Of a DNA stretch of 64,000 nt, positions 35,511-45,049 are shown piece after piece. The position numbers and the translations under genes were made by a program. Origin of the DNA: Botrimarina colliarenosi (GTDB lineage Bacteria > Planctomycetota > Planctomycetia > Pirellulales > Lacipirellulaceae); assembly GCF_007859955.1 (NCBI RefSeq), contig NZ_SJPR01000001.1, forward strand, positions 1,059,590 to 1,123,589, written 5' to 3'. Numbering within the stretch: the first letter of the stretch is position 1; each line of letters starts with the position of its first letter. A model generated the notes under the pieces. The model made no database searches. It saw only the letters and a program-made list of their open reading frames with translations, and was not told where the DNA came from.

Positions 35511-36119
35511 TTGCGAACTCCCCCACGGCGCGGATCGCAAAAAACTCGCCTCGCTACTTCCAGCGCCACGAGACGTCTTCCACTCGCTACGCCCGCAGCG
35601 CGATCAGCGCAGCAAGAAACGCGTAGCCCCCGACGTCCGAAGACAGCCGAAAGCCACGCGTTTCTGCGGGGTGGTCGATTATTCCGGCGAGTTTCGCCGG
35701 CTGCTTGTTTGGGAGGAACGGTTCCGCTTTCGGGGCTACCGGAGCCGCACAGCGGCGAAACCATTACTACACAGAATAACCAATTCCGGTCGGGGGAGGC
35801 AATAATTCCGAAAGATTCGTCCTGAATCTTCGCAACGCTTCAAGGGCCCCAATTCCGGGGTCCCGGGCTCGGATTCCGGGGTCAGCGACCCGCGAAGAAG
35901 CCCCCGCTGAAGAAACCTTGCCCCCGTCCCGACCGCTTCAGCCTTCGTTTCCGCTAACAGCAGGTGACCCGCCCTTGGCGAGGCGGGTCGTTCGTCGAAG
36001 GATCCCTCGCACCGCTCGCAAGTCGCCTGCTCGGCGTTCTTTTAGCGTTCATCGCTAAAAAACAGCCGTCGCTAAGTCGTTACCTGCGAAAGATTTGCGA
36101 AGGAAATCGCTCCGGAAAG
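35511..36119. other. Long intergenic region before tRNA-Leu
   Basis: 609 bp without a supported gene. It holds a hairpin with perfect 10-bp arms (35615-35624 and 35656-35665, AGAAACGCGT), and two direct copies of ATTCCGGGGTC (35852 and 35873). An 8-bp stem of GACCCGCC with GGCGGGTC (35966-35989) lies downstream of the tRNA, and a TTTTAGCG/CGCTAAAA stem is at 36040-36060. A minus-strand frame of 106 codons covers the left part but includes the family-A repeat and looks spurious. Confidence 0.5.
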
Positions 36120-36203
36120 TGGGCCCGACTGGAGTCGAACCAGCACGCCCTTGCGGGCACATGCCCCTCAAGCATGCGCGTCTGCCAATTCCGCCACGAG
36201 CCC
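36120..36203 (-). tRNA. tRNA-Leu (anticodon GAG)
   Basis: 84 bases on the minus strand. The acceptor GGGCTCG pairs with CGGGCCC (one G-U), and the D region is GGCGGAATTGGCAGACGC. The anticodon stem CATGC/GCATG encloses loop TTGAGGG with GAG at the anticodon. A short variable arm and TTCGA T-loop follow. Discriminator A; the CCA end is not encoded. It reads Leu CTC/CTT codons. Confidence 0.95.
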
Positions 36204-36549
36204 CTTTCTGCAGCCGTCGCGTCGAAACGCGGCGTCGCAGCCCCCTAAAATACTCGGCGGCCCGGCGCCGTCAACGGGCTAAAATTGGGAGCCTCCTGCG
36301 GCAAGGTTTTCCCGCTTTCGTGGACAGCCGGGCCCCCGAGCGACACAATGAGGCATGGCGGCCGCTCGTCTGACGCACGGCGAGTCGCCCCCGTGGGGCA
36401 ATAGCGGGGTCCGGAGACGGCGAATCGTTCGCCAGACCCGAGTCCGCCGCGCCCCGCAAGACGCTCTCAGCCCGTCCGAACGCCGCCGCCCCGGAACAGG
36501 TCGCGGCTGGTGGGCATGCGAAAAACCTAACTGGCAGGATTAAGAGACT
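36204..36549. other. Intergenic region upstream of the DUF1559 gene
   Basis: 346 bp between tRNA-Leu and the pseudopilin-like gene. No gene, repeat or clear promoter is visible; open frames are Arg/Pro-rich. Confidence 0.5.
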
Positions 36550-37665
36550 ATGAGGCGCCCCCTCTTCCGCTACGCGAACGCCCCCGCCCGTCCGCTGCCG
36601 GGCTTCACCCTGGTCGAGCTGCTGGTGGTGATCGCCATCATCGGCACGCTGGTTAGTCTTTTGCTTCCCGCGGTGCAATCGGCCCGCGAAGCGGCTCGCA
36701 ACAACACTTGCAAGAACAATATCAAGCAGTTGGTCACCGCTATGACCAACTACGACACGACACAAAGCGAACTGCCGGGACTCATTAACGAGATCGGCAA
36801 TCAAGGCAGCTCGAAGGCGGCCAACGGCGAACTGTCGGTCGGGCGTCGCGCCAGCTGGGTTGTCATGCTCTTTCCCTACATGGAAAACGGCCCGCTCTGG
36901 GACCGCTGGACGCAGAGTTGGAATAACTCGGCTCCCATCACGCAGATCGCCGCCATCGATGCGTCCTTCACACCGGAGATCGCCAGCATGCAGTGCCCCA
37001 GCGATCCGGCGGAAACCGTTGGCGAGCCGACGACCTCCTACGTCGGTAACGCGGGCTGGGCGTTCGGCGATCCGTCGAGACCCACTGGGACCCTCTTGGA
37101 GTACGCAGCGGACGGGGTCTTCTTTGACCTCAACAAGAAAGCGACGGGCATTCCCACTACAGGCTGGCTCAACGCGGTGGATAACCGCGAGGGGACGCCG
37201 ACGCTGCAGATGTCGCTCGCTTACATTTCGTCGGGCGATGGAACGAGCAAGACGATGATGATTTCTGAGAACCTCAACGCCGTGAATTACACCTACTCGG
37301 CGAATGACAATTCCATCCCGGACGCCAAGCAGCACTTCGGCTTCGTATGGCACCGCGAGCTGCCAACTTCTTCCGGCTATCCCGACAACGTTTACCGCAT
37401 CAATGGCGGCCGCGATCAGTCGGTTGCGACGCCGACTACGATGGTCGATGTCAACGAGTCGCTGGCTTACCCGTCAAGCAATCACCCCGGTGGCGTCAAC
37501 ATCGCCTTCTGCGACGGAAGTGTCCGCTACATCAATGAGCGGGTGACGTCACGAGTCTATGCCCAGTCGATGACGACCAAGTACAAACGGTCGAACTACT
37601 ACGACGTCGATGACAACAGAACACCGGACCGCAATCTGCCACAGCCGTCTGAGTCGGACCTGTAG
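36550..37665 (+). CDS. DUF1559 prepilin-like secreted protein
   Basis: 371 residues. The N-terminus carries the type IV prepilin methylation motif [17 protein letters not shown] (Gly-Phe cleavage with Glu at +5). The C-terminal region has [17 protein letters not shown], the DUF1559 signature. This family is massively expanded in planctomycetes. It is processed by a prepilin peptidase and probably assembled or displayed on the cell surface; its function is unknown. No pilus assembly genes lie nearby. ATG is preceded by AAGAGA. Confidence 0.93.
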   Translation: MRRPLFRYANAPARPLPGFTLVELLVVIAIIGTLVSLLLPAVQSAREAARNNTCKNNIKQLVTAMTNYDTTQSELPGLINEIGNQGSSKAANGELSVGRRASWVVMLFPYMENGPLWDRWTQSWNNSAPITQIAAIDASFTPEIASMQCPSDPAETVGEPTTSYVGNAGWAFGDPSRPTGTLLEYAADGVFFDLNKKATGIPTTGWLNAVDNREGTPTLQMSLAYISSGDGTSKTMMISENLNAVNYTYSANDNSIPDAKQHFGFVWHRELPTSSGYPDNVYRINGGRDQSVATPTTMVDVNESLAYPSSNHPGGVNIAFCDGSVRYINERVTSRVYAQSMTTKYKRSNYYDVDDNRTPDRNLPQPSESDL

Positions 37666-37691
37666 CGGCCGGGGCGGTCAGAAGCGCCGCC

Positions 37692-38402
37692 TCACGGCGA
37701 TTCGAAGTCGGCGGGTATCGCGCCGTTGGCGGGCGCCAGCAGCGGCTCGACCGTGGGGAGGAACTCGCGGGCGAACGTCATGCAGACGCTTTCGTCGCCC
37801 TCCTGCTCGGCGGCATCGCCGCTGGTGGTGAAGTAGAGCTTGAAGAGGGCCGGCGCGGCCGCGAACTCGTAGCGGGTCGCGCTGTCGCCCATCGACCCCG
37901 GCACCCGCCATGTGACCGGCTCGCCGGAATCGGCTTGGGGGCGGAACCAGGTCCAAAAGACGCGTTGCTGCTCGACGCCGCCCGTGCGCGACGGACGAGA
38001 GAACTTGGCGGTCCAGAAGTCGGCTTCGGGGTCGTCGAGGTGGAAGGCGCGCTGGTCGCCCTGCATGGCGAAGCCGCTCCCGCCGTAGCAGATGTCGGGG
38101 GTGTGACGGAACGTGTCGCGGGCGTGCCCGACGATGAACCAAATGCCTACCGACTGCCCGCTCGCTTCGTTCTTGTAGGTCCGCGAGACATAGCCGCGGG
38201 CGCCGGCGACCTCGCGCTCGCGTTCCCCGACCTCGTTGTCGACGCCGACCCAGTTGCCGATTTTCTTGGGGACGTCGTCCAGCAGCGTGGCGCAATAGTC
38301 GCAGTGGCGGTTGTCGCCCCAGCGTTCGGACATCCGCCCTTCGATGAAGGTCAGGGCGGCGATCGCAACGACGGCGATCACGATCGGAACAATGCGCGAC
38401 AT
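37692..38402 (-). CDS. Exosortase-associated EpsI-like protein (DUF3485)
   Basis: 236 residues. Short N-terminal membrane helix (IVPIVIAVVAIAALTFI), then the EpsI pattern with GNWVG, YVSRTY, HTPDICYGGSGF and WFRPQ. EpsI-like proteins accompany exosortases in exopolysaccharide or protein-sorting loci. The start is the ATG of MSRIV, preceded by AGGG; the longer frame starts 36 codons upstream without support. It is the last of three minus-strand genes that lead back to the SLBB export protein and face the exosortase. Confidence 0.85.
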   Translation of the reverse strand: MSRIVPIVIAVVAIAALTFIEGRMSERWGDNRHCDYCATLLDDVPKKIGNWVGVDNEVGEREREVAGARGYVSRTYKNEASGQSVGIWFIVGHARDTFRHTPDICYGGSGFAMQGDQRAFHLDDPEADFWTAKFSRPSRTGGVEQQRVFWTWFRPQADSGEPVTWRVPGSMGDSATRYEFAAAPALFKLYFTTSGDAAEQEGDESVCMTFAREFLPTVEPLLAPANGAIPADFESP

Positions 38403-38574
38403 CGGGCGCCCTGCGAAGATGCGAAGAAGGGTGACTACGAAACCGACCGGAGCGGGACGGAGCGACGCTCCGCCTCTCGGAACGCTAGACCCGCTTACGG
38501 GGTGAGTCAAGCGAACGGGCCGCTCCGTCTGGCGACGGGCGGCCCGTTGGTGGTTTTCGACCGGTTGTGCCGGA

Positions 38575-39423
38575 TCAGCGTGTCAGCGGCAGATGGGCCG
38601 AGGCCGGTTGGACGGACGTGTCGAAAGTCGCCGGCCGGCCCCCCGTGATGGGCAGTCGGCGGAGCATGGTTGGCGACCCGCTGTTGGTGAACCCGACCGG
38701 CAGCGGCGGCGGCGCGTCGTCGCTCGAGGCGGTCTTCGGCAGGGACGTCGGTTGCGAAGTCGGCTGCGACCCGAACGGCAGGCTCGGCGGCCCGTAGCGG
38801 TTGGCGGTGGGGTTGCCCTCGGGCGGGGCGTAGCCGAACGGCAGGCTTTGCGGCGCCGGCGGGGCTTGCTGTTGTCTGGGCGCCGGGGCCGGCATCGCCG
38901 GGCGCGGCAGGTTGGGCTCGGGGAAGGCGGGCAGGTCGATCTCGCGACCGGGACGCGGCGCCGGCGGCAGGTCCCTGCCTTCCGTGGGCTCTTCCGAGCG
39001 TTCGTCTTCGATGGGGCTGGGGGCCTGCTTGTCCTCGTCCTCGGGCGCCGGCTCTTCGTAGTCGGGAAGCAACGAGTCTTGGGCGTCGGCCTCCTGCGGC
39101 TTGGGGCCCCCTTCCTCGGTCCCCGGCCAGCGGCGCCACCGCGTCTGGTTCCAGCCCCAGGTGCCGCGGGACGGATAGCATCCCCCTTCGGCGGTGCAAG
39201 GCGGGACGGTGGCGTGATCGACACAAGCGAAGCCCAGCCGCTGGCAGGAATTGCACGACGCCACGGGACCGCAGCCGCCAGGGGGGCAGCTCGCCGCCGG
39301 CGGGCCGGCTGCAACGGGTGTCCCCGGCACGTAGTACGAGACGCCAACTCCCGATCCCATCGCCTGGGTGGCGGCGAGGCCGACAACGAACGCTAGGGTT
39401 TCGACTGCTCGAACTTTCATCAT
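38575..39423 (-). CDS. Proline-rich secreted protein with N-terminal cysteine cluster
   Basis: 282 residues. A weak signal peptide is followed by CPPGGCGPVASCNSCQ with further cysteines up to about residue 85. A long Pro/Ala/Glu-rich region follows, with short repeats such as LPFGYAPPEG and SLPFGSQPTS. The start is set nine bases inside the longest frame because GAGGGG lies too close to the first ATG. It lies between the SLBB and EpsI genes on the same strand and may be a surface or matrix protein. A long plus-strand frame in the same DNA is a shadow. Confidence 0.7.
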   Translation of the reverse strand: MMKVRAVETLAFVVGLAATQAMGSGVGVSYYVPGTPVAAGPPAASCPPGGCGPVASCNSCQRLGFACVDHATVPPCTAEGGCYPSRGTWGWNQTRWRRWPGTEEGGPKPQEADAQDSLLPDYEEPAPEDEDKQAPSPIEDERSEEPTEGRDLPPAPRPGREIDLPAFPEPNLPRPAMPAPAPRQQQAPPAPQSLPFGYAPPEGNPTANRYGPPSLPFGSQPTSQPTSLPKTASSDDAPPPLPVGFTNSGSPTMLRRLPITGGRPATFDTSVQPASAHLPLTR

Positions 39424-39539
39424 GGGTCTCATTCCCCTCAAATCAGACCGGCCGCCGGGCCGGCGTCTTCCCCATTGCTGGGGGGATGGCTTGAACGCTT
39501 TCCGCTACGCGATCCGCGTCACACGGGTCGCCGAGCCGC

Positions 39540-40619
39540 TTAATTCGTAACCTGCGAGAAGTTGACGACGCGGTCGATCGAAGAGGCGCCGAGCGATGTG
39601 AACCCGAAGAGCCGTTCGAAAGGCCGCGTGATCTTCGAGATCACCGCGTCGAACTTCACCAGCGGGTCGTCGGCGATAAAGACGCGGTCGCCCGGCAGGA
39701 TTTGGTAGTTGGTCGCGGTCGAGGCGCCGCGGGTGATGTCTTCCCAGTTGACGTTCAAGATCTGCTCGCATTCGGCGCCGTTGCGGGCCGGGCGGGCGAT
39801 CCAGATCTTGGTCGACGAGACTTGGCTGAGGCCGCCGAGCGCCGCGATGGCGTCGAGCACGGTCTCGTTGCCGGTGATCGGCAGCTGGACAACGTTGTCG
39901 CCGAAGCCGCCGCCTTGCGTGATGATGTAGTACTTCTTGCTGTTGTAAGAGAAGATGTCGACGATCACCTGCGGGTCCTCGAGCTTCAGCGACAGCTGCT
40001 GCTCGATCGCCTCCTTGGCCTCTTCGATCGTCAGGCCGGTGACGTAAACCGAGCCGTAGTTGCCGAGGTTGACGCGGCCGTCGGGGCCGACGAGGTGCTC
40101 GCCGACGATCTGCTGGGCTCCCGACGAGACCGCGAGCGAAACGCTCACTTCGGGCTCTTCGAGGATCGTGCTGAGCTGTTTGCGGATCGCGTCCTTGGCG
40201 CCGTCGATCGTGAGGCCGACGACTTTCACCTTCCCGTAGGAGGGGCCCAGGTCGATCATGCCTTCGGGGTCGACGAAGAAGGCGTCCGCGATCGGCTGGT
40301 CGGGCAAGGCGCCCGCCGCTCGGATCAACAAGCCGTCGAACGGCTCGACGATGTAGGGCGGCTTGGGGACGACCTTGATCGCGTTGAGCAGCAGGATGTC
40401 CGGCGGCTCAATCGTGTAAGGGGGCAGCGACATCATCTCCAGCTCGCGCGGCACCGGCGAATTGGACGAAGGCCTCGGCGGCGACGCCGGGATCGGTTCG
40501 CGTGGCGCCATGAAGGCGGTGCAGCCACTGCTGGTAACGGCCACAACGCCACACAACAACGTGAGGAGCCGGGCGTGACCCAGAGGACGGCAGGCAACAG
40601 TGAAGAGATCGCCAATCAT
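39540..40619 (-). CDS. Polysaccharide export lipoprotein (Wza-type, SLBB domain)
   Basis: 359 residues. The lipobox VTSSGC near residue 33 marks it as an outer-membrane lipoprotein. The polysaccharide biosynthesis/export domain appears twice: YTIEPPDILLL and YIVEPFDGLLIR, each followed by a DPEGMIDLG- or GPDGRVNLG-type segment. An SLBB-like ITGNETVLDAIAALGG follows. Wza proteins form the outer-membrane channel for exopolysaccharide. Divergent from the exosortase gene, and head of the minus-strand operon. Confidence 0.9.
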   Translation of the reverse strand: MIGDLFTVACRPLGHARLLTLLCGVVAVTSSGCTAFMAPREPIPASPPRPSSNSPVPRELEMMSLPPYTIEPPDILLLNAIKVVPKPPYIVEPFDGLLIRAAGALPDQPIADAFFVDPEGMIDLGPSYGKVKVVGLTIDGAKDAIRKQLSTILEEPEVSVSLAVSSGAQQIVGEHLVGPDGRVNLGNYGSVYVTGLTIEEAKEAIEQQLSLKLEDPQVIVDIFSYNSKKYYIITQGGGFGDNVVQLPITGNETVLDAIAALGGLSQVSSTKIWIARPARNGAECEQILNVNWEDITRGASTATNYQILPGDRVFIADDPLVKFDAVISKITRPFERLFGFTSLGASSIDRVVNFSQVTN

Positions 40620-41052
40620 CGCGTATAATCGCCTCGTCGAAGGGCGCAGCGGACTTAGTGGCCACCTCCCCGGCCGAGACTCTGCTCGGTCGGCGCATCC
40701 GTTACTGGCGGCACAGTCGTTATGATCGGACAGGTCGCCCCAGAACTTTGACCCAGCCGTTAAATTCGCCCCAAGTGGAGGGGTCGCCAGCCGCTAGCGC
40801 TGGTGGCGCCGGCCGCGACGCGAGCCGGCCTCCCCCTTGTTTGACAGCATGCCGGGTGACGCCTAGGCTCGACTTTGGTGGCGTAGCTCGCGGCTTCGGA
40901 GCCGGTTCGTCGTTCGCCCGGCGGTGGGATTCGCCGCCCAATTTTCTGTCCGACACCGGAACTCCCTGCCCGCCGGCGTCGTCCTAAGCCCCGTCAAGCC
41001 AGCCGCGGAAAATCCGCCAAGCCGGTTGCGCCCTTCCTGCCCCCTGCTACCC
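40620..41052. other. Divergent intergenic region between export and exosortase genes
   Basis: 433 bp that must carry promoters for both operons. A TATAAT lies at 40624-40629 on the plus strand but lacks a matching -35, so I do not call it. No hairpin family seen. Confidence 0.5.
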
Positions 41053-42246
41053 ATGGCCAACGACTTCGTCAGCCCCGTCTCGCCGCTGGCCGGCGGCCCC
41101 GTCGCGTCGGCTGCCCAGTTTTCGTGGGACGACGCGTACCAGAAGAACACCTACCTGGGCCTGCTGGGCCTGGTTGGCCTGCTGACCTATTCCTATTGGA
41201 ACATGCTGGAGAACACGTCCGCCGCTTGGCAGACGGACCAGTACTCGCACGGCTGGATCGTGCCGATGATCGCCCTCTACTTGATGTGGACGATGCGGCC
41301 GAATCCCGCGGCTCAGGACCCCCCGGAAGGGGTCCCGCAGGAGACCTTCATGGGGGTCCTGCCGGCGTCGCAATTCGGGCGGCTTGGCGCCGGTCTGGGC
41401 GCTGCTTTGACGATCGGCGGCCTGTCGATCGGCAACCCGCTGCTGCAGGGCGTCGGCATCGCCGTCGTTTGTCTGGCGGGACTCGCCTATGTGCTGATCG
41501 GCCAGCCGATCGAACGGGTCGCCGCCAACGAGCGCTGGATCGGCCTGGGCGTTCTGCTCGCCGCCTACGCGTTGCGGATCTTGCTGGGGGCAGGGCTCTA
41601 CATGGAGCCGGTCAACCGTGTGTCGTTCTTGGTCGCCATATTTGGCGCCTTTCTGATGCTGGGCGGCTGGTCGCTGCTCCGCTGGACGGGCGCGGCGATC
41701 GGCTTTCTGATCTTTATGTTCCCGCTCCCGAGCGGGATCGAGCAGTCGTTGCTCCTCAGCCTGCAAGAGCTGGCGGCCCGTGCTAGCGAGGTCATCCTGA
41801 CGATCTTGAGCCAGCCGGTGATCCGCGACGGCAATCGCATCACCGTCGACGGGATCCCCCTGGAAGTCGCCGAGGCGTGCAGTGGATTGCGGATGGTGAC
41901 GATCTTCGGCGGCTTCGCCGTCGCCTGTGCGCTGCTGATGAAGCGTCCCTGGTGGGACCGGATGATCGTCCTGCTGAGCGCCATCCCAATCGCACTAATC
42001 GTTAACGTCACTCGGATCGTCGCCACCGCGCTGTTGTTCCGGATGTTCCCCGAGGGCGAGGCGATCCACCAACTGATTCACGACTACGCCGGCTTGGCGA
42101 TGATGCCGCTGGCGATGGGACTGCTTTACCTCGAACTCAAGGTGCTCTCGTTCCTCAGCGTTGAGGAGGAGGGGATCGACTCCGGGGTCGCGGCGGGCGG
42201 GCAAGGCGGCGCGTTCGGTATCGGGGCCCCGACCTCCAGCCGCTGA
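41053..42246 (+). CDS. Exosortase (EpsH-related transpeptidase)
   Basis: 397 residues with about eight to nine membrane helices. Exosortases sort PEP-CTERM proteins by cleaving at the C-terminal signal. Conserved EACSGLRMV holds the active-site Cys (about 276), VNVTRIVATALL the Arg (about 321) and IHDYAG the His (about 343). The start is the ATG of MANDFVSP, with 43 upstream codons that read as non-coding. It is followed by a Wzz/BY-kinase gene and divergent from Wza-like and EpsI-like genes, the standard exosortase-exopolysaccharide association. A PEP-CTERM substrate lies at 56.2 kb. Confidence 0.92.
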   Translation: MANDFVSPVSPLAGGPVASAAQFSWDDAYQKNTYLGLLGLVGLLTYSYWNMLENTSAAWQTDQYSHGWIVPMIALYLMWTMRPNPAAQDPPEGVPQETFMGVLPASQFGRLGAGLGAALTIGGLSIGNPLLQGVGIAVVCLAGLAYVLIGQPIERVAANERWIGLGVLLAAYALRILLGAGLYMEPVNRVSFLVAIFGAFLMLGGWSLLRWTGAAIGFLIFMFPLPSGIEQSLLLSLQELAARASEVILTILSQPVIRDGNRITVDGIPLEVAEACSGLRMVTIFGGFAVACALLMKRPWWDRMIVLLSAIPIALIVNVTRIVATALLFRMFPEGEAIHQLIHDYAGLAMMPLAMGLLYLELKVLSFLSVEEEGIDSGVAAGGQGGAFGIGAPTSSR

Positions 42247-42541
42247 GGCGGCGGAGCGACACGGCAGCCCATTTGACGCGGTTTTGCAACACATGGCTGG
42301 CGGAGAGGATGAGCTGCTGCGGTCGTAAACCCTTCGATTGCAATGGTTTGCGTTCCTGGTAACCGTCCGCGGCCGGTTTGGCCTTTGGATTGCTTCACCG
42401 GAGGAACAACCACCGATTCCGCCGCGGGAGCCCCGCAGCGATTCGGTTGTCCCCCCTCCTCGCTAACACTACTCGTCTCCCGCACTCGCCCGCCCTGGAT
42501 AAGCCAGTGGCGAGGCCGCCCGACCCGGAGAATCTCGCCCG

Positions 42542-44845
42542 ATGAGTCAGAACGAAAACGGCAACGTCGCGTCGCCCCCTTCCGGGGCCTCCCTCGTCGC
42601 AACCGCTCCCTCCGCAACCGCGATGACGGAGCATGGCGTCCATGGCCACGGCTTCGGACAGCCGATCGGCTTTGGCGGGCAGGACGTCCTCCGTGGCGGC
42701 ATGGATCGCGACGGCTTGTTCCACGCCTTGCGGCGGCGGTGGTTGCTCGCCACGTCGATGGGGCTGCTGCTCGCCACGACGGTCACGGGCCTCCTGTACT
42801 GGCTCTTCCCCGAGACCAATTCAGCGAGCGCCCAGTACGACGTTTCTAGCAGCCCGCTGACGCTGCTCGAGCGTGGCCCGAACGTCGGGAAGGAAGACTA
42901 CGAGATCTACAAGAACACGCAGCTCGCCTACATCAAGAGCCCGTTGGTGCTGATGACCGCCCTCGGGGCGAACAACGGCGCCATCTCGCGGCTCGACATG
43001 TTCGACGACGTTGACGACAAGGTCGAATGGCTCCGTGATGAGTTGGGGGTCTCCTTCCCCTCACGCGGTGAAATCATGGAGATCTCGATGGCGGGGCCGC
43101 ACCCCAAGGAGGACCTCAAGCAGGTCGTCGAGGCGGTCAGCAAGGCGTACTACGACGAGGTGATCTTCCGCGACGCCGGCGAACGGGCCCTGCCGCTCCA
43201 GATCCTCCGTACGAGTCTCCGCAAGATCAGCGATCAGGTCCGCGACAAGCTCGACACCTACAAACAACTTGCCAACGACAGCGGCACCAGCGATGTCTAC
43301 AGCGGCTTCGACCCCGAGACGCAGCTCATGCTCACCGAGGTCAAAGAGATGCAGATGCAGCAGTCGAAGCTCGAGAGCGAGCTTTCCAAGGCGACCGCCG
43401 AGTTCAAGATCTTCGAAACGCAGATCAACGACCCCGCGTACCAGGAGCAGATCGTTGACGAGATGGTCCAAAAGGACCCGATGATCGCCCAGTTGCAGCA
43501 GGAGGCCATGTACTACGAAATGCAGATCCGCAGCCTGAAAGCCACGGTCAAGCGTGGCACGTCGGCCCAGATCCGCATGCTCGAACAGCAGGCCGCCCAG
43601 GCCCGCCAAGAAGTCGAGCAGATGAAGCAGCAGCTCCGGGCGCAGATCGCGGGGCAGCAGACGAACGAACCGAACCCCTACCTCAAGCAGGCGACCACCG
43701 CCTACCAGATTCAGAGGCAGTTTACCCAGGCCAAACTGAACGAACTGAAGGAGCGTTTCGAGGACATCAAGTCGGCTCTCATGCTGAAGGCCGAGAGCAA
43801 CACCGACCTGATGCTTCGCTTGGCGGAGATCGAGCAGCTCCAGGATGTCGAGCAGGGGATCGCGACGAAGATCCAGACCCTCCAGGTCGAGAACCAAGCC
43901 CCCAACCGGGTCCGCGCCATCGGCAGCAAGGGGAACGAGTCGGCCGTCGCCGAGACGTTCGAGAATCGCAACCGCCTGATGCGTTACGCCATCTCCGGGC
44001 TGGGCGGACTGACGACCCTCTGTCTCACCTGCCTCGGAATCGGCTACATGGAGTTCCGTGCCCGTCGCCTCAACGGCCCGCAGCAGATCGACGAGGGCCT
44101 CGGCATCCGCGTCATCGGCACCCTGCCGAGCCTGTCGGGCAAGAAGTCGCTCAGTGCGAAGAGCCCGATCCTGGCCCAGCTCAGCGAGTCGATCGACAGT
44201 GTCCGGACCGCCCTGATGCACGAGTCGACCTCCAAGAAGCGGCAGCTGGTGCTCGTCACCAGCGCCGAGACCGGCGAAGGTCGGACCACGGTCGCCAGCC
44301 AACTCGCCGCGAGCCTGGCCCGCGCCGGACGACGGACCTTGTTGGTGGACGGTGACCTGCGTCGGCCGGCCCTGCACACGCTGTTCAACGCCCCGCTTGA
44401 GGACGGTCTGAGCGAAGTGCTCCGGGCCGAAGCCGAGGTGTCGGACGTCGTCCGCCCGACCCAGGCCGAGGGCCTGTGGCTGATGACGGCCGGCTACTGC
44501 GACACCGACGCCATCCGCGCCCTGGCCACCGAGCAGGTCCAGCCGATCTTCGACAAGCTCCGGGCCGATTACGACTTCATCATCATCGACGGGGCGCCGG
44601 TCATCGGCATCTCCGACTCGCTCCTCTTCGGACAGCACTGCGACGGGGCGATCCTGTCGGTGCTCCGCGACCGTTCGTGTGTCACCAAGATCCACCAGTC
44701 GGTCGAGCTGCTCCGCAGCGTCGGCGTGCGGATCATCGGCTCGGTGGTCAACGGCGTCACAACGTCGGCCGACCGCCGCGTGACACACCTGCAGCAGGTG
44801 ACGCCGAAGAGCGAGCAGAAGAAGCTCGAAATGGCCGACGCGTGA
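42542..44845 (+). CDS. Wzz/GumC-type polysaccharide co-polymerase with BY-kinase domain
   Basis: 767 residues. Two membrane helices (about 68-88 and 480-503) flank a large periplasmic coiled-coil region. After them comes a cytoplasmic BY-kinase ATPase: deviant Walker A SAETGEGRTTVASQLA (about 575), Walker A' LLVDGDLRRPALH and Walker B FIIIDGAPV. The C-terminus (LQQVTPKSEQKKLEMADA) lacks the tyrosine cluster normally autophosphorylated in Wzc. It controls chain length of an exopolysaccharide, likely with the Wza-like protein in this locus. Confidence 0.9.
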   Translation: MSQNENGNVASPPSGASLVATAPSATAMTEHGVHGHGFGQPIGFGGQDVLRGGMDRDGLFHALRRRWLLATSMGLLLATTVTGLLYWLFPETNSASAQYDVSSSPLTLLERGPNVGKEDYEIYKNTQLAYIKSPLVLMTALGANNGAISRLDMFDDVDDKVEWLRDELGVSFPSRGEIMEISMAGPHPKEDLKQVVEAVSKAYYDEVIFRDAGERALPLQILRTSLRKISDQVRDKLDTYKQLANDSGTSDVYSGFDPETQLMLTEVKEMQMQQSKLESELSKATAEFKIFETQINDPAYQEQIVDEMVQKDPMIAQLQQEAMYYEMQIRSLKATVKRGTSAQIRMLEQQAAQARQEVEQMKQQLRAQIAGQQTNEPNPYLKQATTAYQIQRQFTQAKLNELKERFEDIKSALMLKAESNTDLMLRLAEIEQLQDVEQGIATKIQTLQVENQAPNRVRAIGSKGNESAVAETFENRNRLMRYAISGLGGLTTLCLTCLGIGYMEFRARRLNGPQQIDEGLGIRVIGTLPSLSGKKSLSAKSPILAQLSESIDSVRTALMHESTSKKRQLVLVTSAETGEGRTTVASQLAASLARAGRRTLLVDGDLRRPALHTLFNAPLEDGLSEVLRAEAEVSDVVRPTQAEGLWLMTAGYCDTDAIRALATEQVQPIFDKLRADYDFIIIDGAPVIGISDSLLFGQHCDGAILSVLRDRSCVTKIHQSVELLRSVGVRIIGSVVNGVTTSADRRVTHLQQVTPKSEQKKLEMADA

Positions 44846-44873
44846 TCGACCCTCTTAATCACTAAATTTCCAC

Positions 44874-44907
44874 AAGCGGGGCCCTCCGGGGCCCCGCTTC
44901 TTTTTTT
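44874..44907 (+). terminator. Rho-independent terminator
   Basis: AAGCGGGGCC pairs with GGCCCCGCTT around a short loop, followed by seven T. It ends the exosortase/BY-kinase operon. Confidence 0.92.
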
Positions 44908-44941
44908 GCACGGATTGTCCGTTGCTTCGCATTCCTCACGT

Positions 44942-44986
44942 CAGACACTGGGTGGATAGACACTGAGCGGCCAGACACTGGGCGGA
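44942..44986. repeat. Three 15-bp tandem units
   Basis: Units beginning at 44942, 44957 and 44972 share the pattern (C/T)AGACACTGnGnGGn. Each differs by a few bases. A short plus-strand tandem array with no obvious role. Confidence 0.75.
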
Positions 44987-45049
44987 CAGTCGCCCCATCG
45001 TTAACGTAGGAATCTTCTGACAGGTTTCCGCTTCAACGTCGTTCGCTCT

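Noticed and set aside
35964-36248. 95-codon plus-strand open frame with ARLESNQHALAGTCP
   Set aside because: It is the antisense of tRNA-Leu, a frequent false gene in annotations.
38593-39396. Long plus-strand frame opposite the Pro-rich secreted protein
   Set aside because: Arg/Gly-rich composition typical of antisense frames in GC-rich genes; the minus strand has the signal peptide and motifs.
40624-40629. TATAAT as a promoter for the exosortase gene
   Set aside because: No -35 box at the right distance and more than 400 bases from the gene.
43061-44788. 575-codon minus-strand frame
   Set aside because: Antisense of the Wzz/BY-kinase gene, which has clear motifs.
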